Positions 46,251 to 58,375 of a stretch of 64,000 nucleotides of DNA are shown one piece after another; within the stretch, counting starts at the first letter, position 1, and each line of letters begins with the position of its first letter. The DNA is taken from NCBI GenBank assembly GCA_903813345.2, contig CAIIXF020000011.1:33286166-33350165 (forward strand), in the 5' to 3' direction. The DNA comes from Owenia fusiformis. Taxonomy: Eukaryota; Annelida; Polychaeta; Sabellida; Oweniidae. The notes under the pieces were generated by a model. The model made no database searches, was not told the DNA's origin, and worked only from the letters and a program-made list of their open reading frames with translations. Position numbers and translations under genes: made by a program.

Positions 46251-49130
46251 CATTGGAGGCAATGGGAGGGATGATATCATAAGTACCTTGATACTCTGAA
46301 CCTCGTTCTTTGCCTGGCAAGAAAGAAATTTAAATGAAGGCCATGATCTCTCACAGTGCTGTGCATTTATTTGTAAAAAGGATGTTTTGTTCCCTTCTCT
46401 GTAGAATTTACACGTGCTTTTTATGCTTCAATTTATGAAAGTACAAAAAGTGCATAAAGGTTTTTTATTACTTCAGAATCTGCCTTAAGGTCTCTTTTTA
46501 TCTATAGGTGAAATGAAAGGGCAAACCGTCCTTTAGGATCATATTATATAATAATAATAAGGTTGTTTGTAGACTAAAATAGTGCATGTCTGTATTTATA
46601 AAGAAAATATAATTTGATGCATTATTCCATTTACTTCTGTAATTTAGTATTTAACCCTTTGAGTGCCATTGGGCCGATTCGGCCGATGGGAAAATGTATG
46701 TCGCTAAAGTGCCAAGATCGGCCCAAAATCGGCCCAAAATAACGCGTTTATATACACAGGGAAACATATCATCAACTGAGAATGAATAACCTATTCTTAT
46801 TTATTTATGTTTGTTTAGATCGGTCTTAATAAATCGACCCGGACTCAGTTTGATTTAAGTTAATTTAACAGACGCTGGGTATCTTACAACATCGTATAGT
46901 AAATGCGTTTTAACCAAGTTGGCAAGGTTTAATGGAATATCGGCCCGAATATAGTAGATTCAATAATGTCCCCATAAATGGTGAATAATACGTTATTGGT
47001 CAAGTAATTAAACAAATTGTGTTGCAAACTAACTGAGGTAACTTTTTTTATGCTATGAACGCACGTAATTTTCGTATTTTTGCAACGCTGATGTTTGTTA
47101 CATTGTATCTGTTAACGTGATTTAGTGTACAAATGAAGTAAATACTTGAAATTCATGTATTGGAAATAAAATATGCATGGATATGCATGAAACGTAATGT
47201 TTGTTTTGTTCATTAAAAATAATTCGACCTGATCTATTCCTCATATACAGTATACAATGTAGTTATATTTTACGAACGCTGGGCATCTTACAATATCGAA
47301 AAATTAATGCTTATTAACAAGCTTGGCATTCAAGGATTTCGTTAATATTGGCCCAAAATGTTGTCCCTATAAACGTTGATTTGTAAGTAATTCGTCGCAA
47401 ATATACCAAAGTCACTTATTTGTAAATTAGTGTATTTCTTATTATACTTTGAACGCATATGATTTTCAGCATTTTAGAACGCTTGCTGTTGTCTTGAAAT
47501 TGTTGCGCTATTAACGTTTTTGAAACATGAAATTAACTGTAAGAATGTAAAACATGTATTTATAAATATAATCCATGTGAATATATAGAAATGACATTAC
47601 ACATTATGCATAAACTGAAAATAAAAATAAAATACTTTTGGATGTAGAAATGCGAACTGATCATTGATAAAGAGCGTCCGTTTTCGTGTTTGTACGATGG
47701 ACGCTGCGGTAGCTAAGTAGGCCTACATTATGCCTTATTACATGTATTAAACAAATCAAACATTAAATGAGTTAACGTACCATTTCCTTAGTTTATTTGA
47801 TTTTAACGTCGTCCATGAACATTATAAAAGGCGATACAATATGTATATTTCGTTGGGTAAATTATTTGTTCCTTCATGAGTATAGCAAGCAATACGTATA
47901 CGTTTAGGGGATCTGGATTTACAGACAATATTGTCAAAGAATATGCAAACGCTAAGATGATTAAATGCACGAGTAATAAACAGTGTTTGAATGATTATAA
48001 ATATAAAGAATCCACTATTTAGTTTTGTGTTTATTTAATACAATTAACCTGTTTTACCCTACCAGTGGAGACGATAGGCTCAATTGCAGTATCATATTGC
48101 AGTAAGTACAATGTTAAAGTATTTTACATGAATAAGGGGTTTACATTTAATAATATGAAATACTTTGTCCTAGATATCGTTTATTTATACTCCAGGGCAC
48201 AAGGGCCGATTACCGCCCATTTTACCTGAAATTGTGAATTGCAACAATATACAGTACCTCCCTTGTACATAATTTCGGCAATGTTAAATATAGAGATGGC
48301 ATCAGAAGAACATATATAAAATAACAATTTACTTGCGTGCATTTAAATTCTACTGCGTGCAATAGAAGATCTAGAGTTTCTAGATAGCTTTGAAATCTTG
48401 CTAACTCTCATTTTTCATGTCGCGATTTTAAGAGATTTGCACTTTTTATCTCTAATTTTGATAGCATATTTGAATTTAGTGACACGTTTTCTCCAAAAAA
48501 AGCTTTGGTTTATACAGTTATGTCATTTAAATCATTTTCTATGACATTTGAAAAAACTTGGGCCAAAGCTCCATTGGTGCAGTGCTAAAATTCATTCAAA
48601 CCTTGGCTAATTTGTATGACAGCCATCTTGTATTGACAATATTGACAAGGCCATCCAATAGTATGTCATTCGAGTTTCAGACAGATTCAACCAACACTTT
48701 TTGATAAATCATGAAATTAATTGACTATTGCACGTTTCTAGCATTGAAGTGAATGGAGGTCTGGCCCAAGTAAAGTCAAAGACAAACAAAAGTGACATTT
48801 ATTATGTCAGCGTTATTCAGCTATTTAGAAACTATACAATTACTCCCGTGGGTTCTAAGTTAATAATAATATTTTTAATTTCACTTATTTTGAGCAAAAT
48901 ACTTTGGGGTTTAGGTACTCTTCAGACATTCTAGAGGCGAGAATTAATTAAAACCAGACGGGTTTTTAGTTTTATTTTATCGTTTTTATATATAACCTCG
49001 TCTTCTTGAATAATTTTGGATTTGATTCATCCTTTACACTGACGTTTCAAGTATATCAGTTTCAGATTTTAGTCATTATGTGAAACAAAATCGAGAGATG
49101 TGTGTAATAAGTGCCATTTTAACAACTCAG

Positions 49131-49700
49131 TTTGGAGTCAGAAAAGTGGCTTGAGAATGCAGGAAAACTGACCAATCAGAATGCCAGATTCCTCAGTATT
49201 TTTAAAGTGAATCTTCGATTATCGAGAAACTTTTTCACGTTCAAATTTCACCTACTTATCGCACGTGGATGGCTTCAAAAGTGATACCATCGGGAAACTG
49301 ACAATGTAAGCTTCACTATGACATTATGCTTTTAGAAATCGATCGAGAAATGGCGGAGAAAAAGAACTATAAATGTCATTTCTGTAAAACGTGAGTTGGG
49401 GGAGCTAAAGTGGATTGGGACTGCAAGAAAGTCGGCCAATCAGAACGCAGCATTTCTTCAGTGAAACTTGGCATTCGAGAAATCACCTTTACTCTCTATT
49501 TCCCCCATTTTCTCGTAATTTGGTCATTACAAAAGTGGAACCATCGGAAAGCTATTGTTCCGAGCAAAACCATGGTCTTATTTATTTCGAAGTCTATCAA
49601 TCAACAGCAGAGTTAAAGACTAATAAATTCCATTTTTATACAGCCAGTTTAGAGCAAAAAAGTGGATTCAGACTGCTACAACTTTATGCAAATTAGCTAG
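49131..49700 (+). repeat. Diverged tandem duplication of about 280 bp
   Basis: AAGTGG.TT...ACTG.CCAATCAGAA.GC, then ATCG.GAAA blocks occur at about 49145 and 49410, with a third start at 49645 (AAAAAGTGGATTCAGACTGC). This accounts for the overlapping ORFs there. Confidence 0.55.
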
Positions 49701-50345
49701 ACGTATCTAGGTTAGTAGCCCACGTATGTGGGTTAGTAGGTTTGTTCTGTCAAGGCCGCGCATGTATCCGCATAAGCAGATATCCGTTTCAGCATACTTT
49801 GAAACCGTACCGTACGTGTTCTTTCACGGAATCCACGTAGATTGAAAAATGCTGACATATTTGGTCATTTCTATTTATTACACCTTAATTCGTATGATAG
49901 AATAGCGGGGATATTCTTTTTTTCCATCTGAAAATGTACAAATGTACTTCAACATTGGGTGGGGAAAGATTTGTACATCAAACAAACTTCATTCAAATAC
50001 ATGAAGAAATAAACTCATATTATCGAGAAATTCTTGAAACCTCTCAGTCTGTTGCAGTTGCACGTAAAGACAAGAAGACTTTATTTCATTATTTGGTTCT
50101 ATAATACTTGCATAATCAACTGCATGCCTGTATGTACCTCCATGCAGAAACCATTTTTTTAGGACTATACGATTAAAGTTTTGTTTTTTGTGGATAATGA
50201 CAAATATTCTACTATTTTCCGTATTATCTCCGAAGGAAAACTGAATCTTTCACAGATTTCATATCGCAAACATTATCTCGAAATATAGTTGACAATGCTT
50301 TTTGCCATACTAACTGACTAATAATTAATACATGCTGTTGATAAA

Positions 50346-50728
50346 CGATGGAATCAGACTATGTTCGGCCTATTGTCATAATTAAAACAATCAGTCATTT
50401 CAATCATTTTATGCTATGGGCTTATTTTAAATATTGTTTATCCAAAGTAAAATTGGTTGTCTGAGTACGTTTGAGATCGGCGTTTAGCGCATTACATTAC
50501 GTTGAAGCCTGGACGATATAAAAATGACTTTTTTTATTTATACCAGGTGATGGATGGAATCAGACCATGTTCGGTCTATTTTCGCAATTAACAAATCAGT
50601 CATTTAAATCATATATCAAAAGTATAATTGGTTGACTGAGTACGTTTGAGATATCAGTCATTTAAATCATTTAATGCTATAGGCTAATTTGGAATATATA
50701 AATTGGTTGTCTGAGTACGTTTAAGATT
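50346..50728 (+). repeat. Tandem duplication within the piggyBac-like element
   Basis: GATGGAATCAGACYATGTTC at 50348 and 50553; AATTGGTTGNCTGAGTACGT at 50452, 50625 and 50701. Confidence 0.75.
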
Positions 50729-50956
50729 TCAAACAGTATACTTTCAATAGAAAATAAAAATGGATTAGAGCAGTATTGATTATTTTTAAATTTATGAGGA
50801 AAAAACCATCGCCTCCCTAGATATCCAGCATGAAAAAGGTGCATTTTAACATCATACAGAGATGGTTGCTCAATGCTAATATAATTTATAATGAAAACAA
50901 TGCAGCTCTGCTTTCAAGGTTAGACTTTCACATGGCCTTCATCGCCTCCCTAGTAG

Positions 50957-51139
50957 ATATCCATCATTGCCCAGCCGCACTTTAGGGTTCTGAAAGTTCC
51001 TGGAAGGCGGGAAAAGGACTGTTGCGTTTGTATTTGTAGTGATAGAGATGCAGGCAGGAGGACTAAATTCCGTAATGCATGCGCCAAGTGTGCCAAGCCG
51101 GGTCTTCACTTGGATTGTTGCAGACACCACGTGTGCTGA
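50957..51139 (+). pseudogene. piggyBac transposase C-terminus (remnant)
   Basis: In the frame ending TGA 51137, after a TAG at 50954, 60 codons read HFRVLKVPGRREK, then DCCVCICSDRDAGRRTKF, then ACAKC, HLDCC and HHVC. The CxxC pairs closed by histidine and cysteine match the cross-brace zinc finger at the end of piggyBac transposases, which binds the element's ends. Nothing upstream continues the frame with a recognisable catalytic domain, so this is a fragment. It points rightward, as expected for a plus-oriented element. Confidence 0.75.
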
Positions 51140-52139
51140 AAATACTAACAGACTAACATATTGACATGATTCATTCATTATAATTTTTTTTTGATAATAA
51201 ATACTCTTTATTTCTTAAAATCATAAATAAATTTACATTTTTATTCACGGCGTAATCGCCCAGAAGGGCATTTCTACTGCCGCTTTGACTGAATTTAAAT
51301 TACAATTGTATATAACATTTAGTCAAAATCATAGTTAGAGGAAGAAAAATATACAATTTAGATACTTTCTGTTTTTCTACCTGTCTGTACTCCCTTGGTG
51401 CCCTGAATTTGAATTACTGTTATAATATAACGTAATGGATAAGATGTGGCTTATACATTGTACATACTATTTTGTTGGTCACTTGTTTCGCATGTTACTA
51501 GCTTCACGTTTACGATCTATACTAACAAGTACAAGTAGGCTTTCACAATTAAACCATGGTTCATTATACACATCACACATGTTCTGCCAATTAAAGTTAG
51601 CCTTAATTTGTATGAATTTGAATTATCCTGATATTGTACATTTATTCATTATTTTTGTACATAGCATGTATATTGTTCGTATATGCTGAATTTCTTTAAT
51701 TTGAAAGAAGGAATAGTAAAAGAAAGAGGATAAATATTTGTATCATATTTTAATTTGAATTTTTGTTTTAAAATATTTAATAAGCTACGCCAAATGTGTT
51801 GCACAAGAACGGGCGCATTACTAAAAGTAATTACGTTTAGTTTTCAAAGTTTTTTTCTTTCAACCGTGCGATATTTCCAATGTTAATTTTAGTTATAAAA
51901 CCCCTCTTAGAACTGAAATATGTATTGATTAAGTGACGTTCAACATGTTACCATAGTAACTAAAAGTGAAAATAAAAGCATTTTAACACTTGCAATATCA
52001 TCAAGATAGATACCAGTGGAAGAAATATCATGGAGTCGAAAAAACATAAAAATCAATTTTTTTCATCAATATTATAGTCATTTCCGTGGCATTTTGACGT
52101 CATAACAATTCCAAAACCCCACGGCACTCAAAGAGTTAA

Positions 52140-54830
52140 TGTAGCTTTACATAAGAAGGAAACATGTTTAAATTGACATTTTCATGTCAGACCATGTCTG
52201 GAGTTTTGACCAGTCTTTGTCCCACATATATTACTATCACTAGCCATTAATTTAAAGATGTCAATAGAGATTTTGGAGGAAATGTTCATATTTTTCGATC
52301 TATAAAATATATAAATCAAATCGTTTAGAGTTAAGAAAACTAATATGGTGTCAGTTGATAAAATCATAATATACCAATAATGAGACTAGATGATTTCAGT
52401 GATAAAATCAAATGATGCATTTGTGTTCAAAGATCATACTGTTAAACCAGTATATACCATCAGTCATCAAGGTCTTAAAAGACATCAATAAAGCTATATG
52501 ATTGAATCCACTGATGCCATTATTAATCAAATCCGATCAAATTATGTAAGTTTTGAAATCAACAGTTGTCTATCAATGAAGAAATTGATTCCAATGGATG
52601 TGATATAATTTTTAAGCATCGCCTGTCAATACATCTGTATGTACATTCATGAAAAGACATTCCATGCAAGCAATAATTGTTATTGAATTACAATTGAATA
52701 TATTGTGTCCTATTACAATAATTAACAATCAGTGTTTGCCTGGAGACAATGACACAATCAGGAAGTCAGGTCAGACTAGATATTTCCATGTTTAAATGTT
52801 GAGTGTTTCTTCATGTATCATTTACATTTTAACATGACAGGCATATGGACATTTGAATTGATGATATATGTTCAAAAAGCAACCAAACTTTCAATACTTT
52901 AAGATTTTGAATTTAAAGTGAAGGATAGTGAAAGAAATTTCTATGTTCACATCCCTTGTTTGTTTGTTTGTTTACCAGATTTTTCCAACAAACAATTATT
53001 CAAATGATTTTCATTGATTAATATATTTGGACGTAGCAACTAAGGGTTACTTATTCAACAGGTTGATAAATAAACCACTTGCAAAATATATAATTATTAA
53101 GGTTACATAAAAGGCATATATAAATAGATAAACCCTTGCAAACCCTTCATCATAATATGATCTGTATTAATATGTATGTAGTAGTATGCTTTAGTATTTG
53201 ATGTTGGCTACTTGTACAAAATATACTGAAGTATCATCCATTTCCTCATGAAAAACACAAGGAAAGAGGAGAATGATGATGACAAGATGTCCATTCCCTA
53301 TTAACTGGCTAAAATTCAAGATAAGTGACAATGGTGTAAATGTAATATACAATATGCAATGATATAAAAGATATCCATAACACTGGTCAAATTATTTGGA
53401 AGGTGAGGGGTGCCTTAGGATGTAATCCTGAGTTGATAGTAGTGTTAAAAATGATGAAAACTCACTGATAGAAGGTTAGAACAAATCCACAAAGGAATTA
53501 AGCGGCAACTATGGCGTTGCAATAAATGTGAGAGTTAAAACTTTGTAAGATATGGTGTTAAAATGTATTAGAAGCACAGTTAATTTGGACTTGTGGAGCA
53601 TAAGTTTGGACTAATTTCTGCTTTGATCATTCAAATTGCATGCTTGCCTTAAAATGTTGACTGGAAAATTGACAGCGTTTGCATGTTGCTAGACATGATC
53701 AGAAGGTTGTTTTTCTTCAAACTCAATCGGAGAGTCTGAGATATCAACTGTCAAAATGGCTTATAAGAAGTAAAAGAAAGATTTGATGCAGGGATTTGGA
53801 AATATAGAAATCTTTTGACAAGCGTTCAATGGTATTGTAACTGTACATTGTGTCAATATTTAGCATGGAACTGTGATTGCCGTGAATATCTGGCGTACAT
53901 GCTTATATACATGTACCTTTAGGTTGAATATTTGAGCATTTCGTAAGAGAGATCCAAGGACACCCTATACTTAATTCATGGCAATTTTTTCATGTTATTA
54001 TTGGCGAGGTGTGACTTTTACTTGGCTGTGATTTGTTTCTTCTCAGTTGATTTCGGGTTACCTGTGACTATATCACTTTCTTTGCCAATATTAACAATTT
54101 CTGCCAATAAGAGAAAGGGTGTATCAAAATATATGTGGATTTCAATGGTGTGTTAAGGACTTAGAACTTATGGAAACATAATCAGATTGAAAACACTAGG
54201 ATATATGACAATCTTAATAATGGAAATGCTGATCCTTAACGCATGAAATCATCCTATGACAATGTATAGCATATTTCTTGCTTTTTCTTGCTAAATCAAT
54301 TCAACAGAGGAAGTAACAAGGATGAAACCAAATGTGGATATATTGTATATTAACAAGTATACAAGAACCTGAAGAAATTGGATAGTTAATCAGTTTTCTT
54401 ATTTCGGGGAAAAGATAGAGACACATCTGAATGATTTTGTGCATTAAGCCTTTACAAGTACAGCAGGTTTCGACCTATGTTGGCTGATCTTTCGAGCACA
54501 AGATTTCATAATTATATCCAGATTGTTCTCAGGATCTGACTAGCCCTGCTTATATGGATATGATATCAAATAGAGGATACACGAAAATTGATAGTTGCAG
54601 TTTTGTCTAGAGTTGTAGGATATTTTCACTGGATTGCACAGGATACTATTGAGTATAAGTTCGATAACAATGAGGGCTTTTACCTTGGATTATGCATTCA
54701 TTTTATGATGTTAAAAAAGTCCAGAATCAATTAATAAAAGTACAAATAACTTCACCAATATATGATGTATGACCCATTGGAAAGACTTAAGAATTAAAAG
54801 CATAAAAAAATTAGGAAACGACCCAATAAA
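52140..54830. other. No gene seen
   Basis: AT-rich sequence with scattered short ORFs and no splice-bounded coding stretch or repeat worth naming. Confidence 0.4.
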
Positions 54831-55037
54831 ATGGCACATAAGACTCGACTAGATTTGAGAATGAGGCGCAAATCTCTGGATCTACTTGATGAAATTATTC
54901 CTGAGATGGAGCTGCCAAAGCCGCGAGAACGAGCCAATTCTGCCGATTCTCCAATACTAATGCAGAAGAAAATTACAGGGTGGGCCAAATTGAAGCACTT
55001 GACATTTCCTTCAACAGGAAAAATGTTTGCAGGAAAG
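54831..55037 (+). CDS. Probable first coding exon, gene unknown
   Basis: ATG at 54831 opens MAHKTRLDLRMRRKSLDLL, then an acidic patch (EIIPEMELPKPRERANSAD) and ITGWAKLKHLTFPSTGKMFA; it ends at phase 0 before GTGAGC (GT at 55038). The 69 codons are denser in charged residues and higher in GC than their surroundings. Like exon 7101 it starts with a basic, serine-bearing head (RRKSLD is a possible kinase site). It may start an alternative, shorter transcript of the RhoGEF gene, whose remaining exons lie to the right, or a new gene. No domain recognised. Confidence 0.55.
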
Positions 55038-55429
55038 GTGAGCACCAGCTAGGTTTATCAAACCCCTCATCCCGAAATCTTACTCTATCTCACTCTATTA
55101 AATGCCATTCAACTAATATTTATATTTAGTTTTTCTCATATGAAAATGTTAAGTATATACTATATGATTGGTAGAGAATGTTTTCTATGGTTTATCTTAA
55201 AAATAGAAACACTTTTGAAAAATAAGCCATTTCATGTCTTTTGCTGAGAAGTGCAGGAAAATGGGGTTGGCCAACTACATTATTGCATGCCCAAATGTTG
55301 CACAGTTCGTTCACTTATAGAATGCATGAAGAATTTTCTATCACTTGTGTTGTTTACCCTGATTAATCCTTTGTTATGTTGTTATACCCAGCTAATTAAA
55401 TTGAAAGCATGGTTTTGCATGTTTGGTGA

Positions 55430-55555
55430 ATTTTTCAGGTATACTTTTGATCAATTTGTCAGGTATACTTATTGTCAATTTTCAGGTATACTTTTGGTCA
55501 ATTTTTCAGGTATACTTTTGGTCAATTTTTCAGGTATACTTTGGTCAATTTTGTC
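55430..55555 (+). repeat. Tandem repeat of about 24 bp, five copies
   Basis: CAGGTATACTTTTGGTCAAT followed by TTTT, with small length changes. Confidence 0.85.
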
Positions 55556-56772
55556 ATAATTAAAACAAAAATTTTGAAAAATCGGAACCATGGTATATCA
55601 CTTTTGAAATCATTGAATATCACTTTTTATAAGAAGTGATATGCGATGGTGTGGGTGTGTTTGCAGAAATATGATATCTTGATCCACATATCGTATATAT
55701 CTTGACATGATATTTGATCCATATCCTTGCACCATGGGATATTATATGCCTTATTAGGAAAAATGCTTCTTCACTGGATAATAACATGTAATAAGTCTAA
55801 TAGAAACCTTCCATGTTTAAATATGGCTTTTCATATCATAATTCTATTCATCTTTTCCAGGTAAACAATTGAAAGACTGATTTGAAATTTTCATTCATAT
55901 TGTTATCATATGGCCTGGTTGATATACATGGTCATATGGGTAAATGGTGATTTTGTATTATTTCTTCAATGGTGGCTGCAATAATATACGATCTTATGTA
56001 ATATTGGCGCTACAGTTAACCCTTCGATGCACTTCCTTAGATTTGTAAATATTAAATTTCTGAATTTGATGTGTAAGTACAACAAAACGCTCCAAAATAA
56101 ATATGTGGTATTGAAATTATAAATCCTTCTGATAATCGCAGATGTAAATGTTTAGTTTGGATTAAACGGGGACATGAAATATTAACGTGACCTTTTTAAT
56201 AAGGTTTCGTATAAGCTTTAATCCTTGCCCATGTTTCTTGTCGTAATATGTCATTTTACAACAAATAAAAATTCCTCTTTCTGGACCTGACCAAGTCTTG
56301 ACTGTGCCCCCCCCCCATGCCCCCCCCCCATCTCAGTTATTAAAGTAGAAAGGGGGTCTTCAAGCAAGGCGAGTTTTTCCATTACGAGTGGTGCATTACC
56401 AATTTACTCTTATCCACTTCTGCTAACATCTCATCAATGCTCTGATTGGCAGAACAATTTGTTTGAACTTTCTTCTTGTTATCGTTTGAAGTCAACCCTC
56501 TCCCACGCCGCTTCTGTCCTTCTGTCCATGCGTTTAACAAAAATCATTTATACTTAATTTAAAATAATGTATTGGGTATTTGTGTTTATTTGATTTTAAA
56601 TAGTTTTTCAATAAAAATGACTACCTGGACTGGAAAACGAGTAATGCATATCGTTGTGCAATATGGACTCTTGACCACATATGGCATGTAGGAGTACATA
56701 GGTTAATTGAAGTCACTTGAGCAAATCAGATTGCAGGTACTCTGAATAATCTTGTTTTTAAACATTTTACAG

Positions 56773-56813
56773 TTCAGCGGCCCACCCTATTACTGGTGGC
56801 CCTCATGGGCCAG
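56773..56813 (+). CDS. Candidate 41 bp exon
   Basis: TTTTACAG acceptor and CAG-GTAATA donor enclose a GC-rich stretch. In phase 0, as the 54831 exon would require, it reads FSGPPYYWWPSWA and leaves two bases. It stands out in base content, but is too short to be sure of. Confidence 0.3.
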
Positions 56814-57277
56814 GTAATAAATTAATTCAAACCAACTTCGCCGACATTTTCATAAACAATCAGTGAACAGAATTAATATGTTTAATTAATGTTAAATTGT
56901 TCAATACTGGGTAAAATGACCAGAAGAAAATCGTTCTTCTTTCTAGTTGCCTTGGGGATTTCATCGGTATCTCTTAAATATAAAGATTGGAGATGATCCT
57001 ATTATTTAAGAAACTAAATCAAATGAATGCGAAGGGTACATTACAGGAAATCAGTCCATCTAAAAATCAACCCCTTTAGTTATGACGAGGTCAGATAACA
57101 TCTTATGTAGTTATTTTTGGCATTGTTTTACTGTTTTTAGATATGAATGAGCTAACAATATCAAGCATATCATGCTAATGGTAGGTTAACATGGTTGAAT
57201 TTGGCCATGGAATTTCTCAAGTGTTCCAAGCTTATAGAGGCCATGAGTTCAAGGCTTGCACCTGTGAAGTAAAATAT

Positions 57278-57481
57278 CAGGCCCATAGCCAGGATTTGCC
57301 AGAGGGGGGGGGTTCAGTTTTCAAAAGTTTCCAGGGGGGGTTACATTTGACAATTTTGCCCCAAATATGTTAAAATCACTTGAGAAGTGCTCAAAATGGT
57401 GAAAAACTGTATGATTTTGAAAGAATTTTTGACCAGGGGGGGGGGGGCCGAACCCTGCTAACCCCCCTGGCTACAGGCCTG
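57278..57481 (+). repeat. MITE-like repeat with CAGGCC..AGCCAGG ends
   Basis: CAGGCCCATAGCCAGG at 57278-57293 and CCTGGCTACAGGCCTG at 57466-57481 are inverted with two mismatches. Two long G runs lie inside the ends. A worn copy is at 9930-10065. Confidence 0.75.
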
Positions 57482-58375
57482 GATTTCACAAATTCTGGAC
57501 TTCATTTTGGAAGTTGTATAATTTGCAGATTGAGCCACTAGCAAGTTTTAACATGCATTCAAGCAAAATAAACATATTTTACAATACATGTAGTATTATT
57601 ATTTCCATCACATATTTATTATGCAATATTCACTAGATGTTTTCAACACTTTCTGTTTATAGGAAGGTATTGAAACAAATCTGACATAGTTGTGCAAGTT
57701 TTAGTCTCAGCTTTAGTATTTAACACTGATTCTTCCAAAATTTATATTATGAAACATGGGATAAATTGTCTCCCTTCAAGTCTTTAGATTCCCCTCATCT
57801 ATCCATGGAAATGAAGTATCTGGGGACTTAAAGGCTTTATAGTCCGGATGTGAAGTGCCATATTTTAAGTGAAGGTGGAAATGCTTATTATATGAAGTTT
57901 TTTTGCATTTTCTGTTTAAACATGATATCCATATTCAGAAACTGTCGGATGCCCAACGGGCATCCTTGAGGAATTTTTTTGGCGGCCATTTTGAATTTTC
58001 ACACGTTTTATGTATTTTAGCCAGCATATAAGAACAGAAAACTAGCATACACATAAACAAATCTTGCTGTTTTTTCTATAATAGAGTTTTAATATGATGT
58101 ATACCAATATGTTAGGTTCCAGAAATGTTTCTTGACAAAAATAAAAAAAATTCAAGATGGCTGCCAACCTTACAATTTATGAAATGTCTCATTCTGTGAT
58201 AATATCAAATTGATATTAGTGTTTCCTACAAAATTATCAATAAATAATACTAAATACATCTGATTATGATCTCTTTCTCACATATAAAATATCTGAAATG
58301 AGTAAAAAGTAACCTACATAATAATAATGATGTTCCTCAAGGGTCATTTCTTGGTGCTATATATATCTTGAATTT

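Larger units (their letters stand above)
42795..46650 (+). other. Intron or intergenic, repeats only
   Basis: I looked for an exon starting VQRI to complete the DH domain and saw none. Holds a worn CCCATCGAACGAAG start (42911-42960), a TGTCACC copy and the 46070 repeat. Confidence 0.4.
46655..52135 (+). mobile_element. Decayed piggyBac-like element, 5.5 kb
   Basis: TTAA at 46651-46654 and 52136-52139 flank ends that are inverted copies (CCCTTTGAGTGCC and its complement GGCACTCAAAGAG, one mismatch). TTAA targets with such ends are the mark of piggyBac. A transposase C-terminus lies at 50957-51139 on the plus strand. No catalytic core is recognisable, and 5.5 kb is well above the 2-3 kb usual for the family, so extra material must have been gained. 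GGCCGATT and ATCGGCCC words recur in the left subterminal part. Confidence 0.8.

Noticed and set aside
49410-49696. Overlapping 68 and 93 codon ORFs
   Set aside because: They sit in a diverged tandem duplication inside the piggyBac-like element and match no transposase motif.
50939-51178. 79-codon minus ORF
   Set aside because: Antisense of the piggyBac zinc-finger fragment, which explains the plus strand better.
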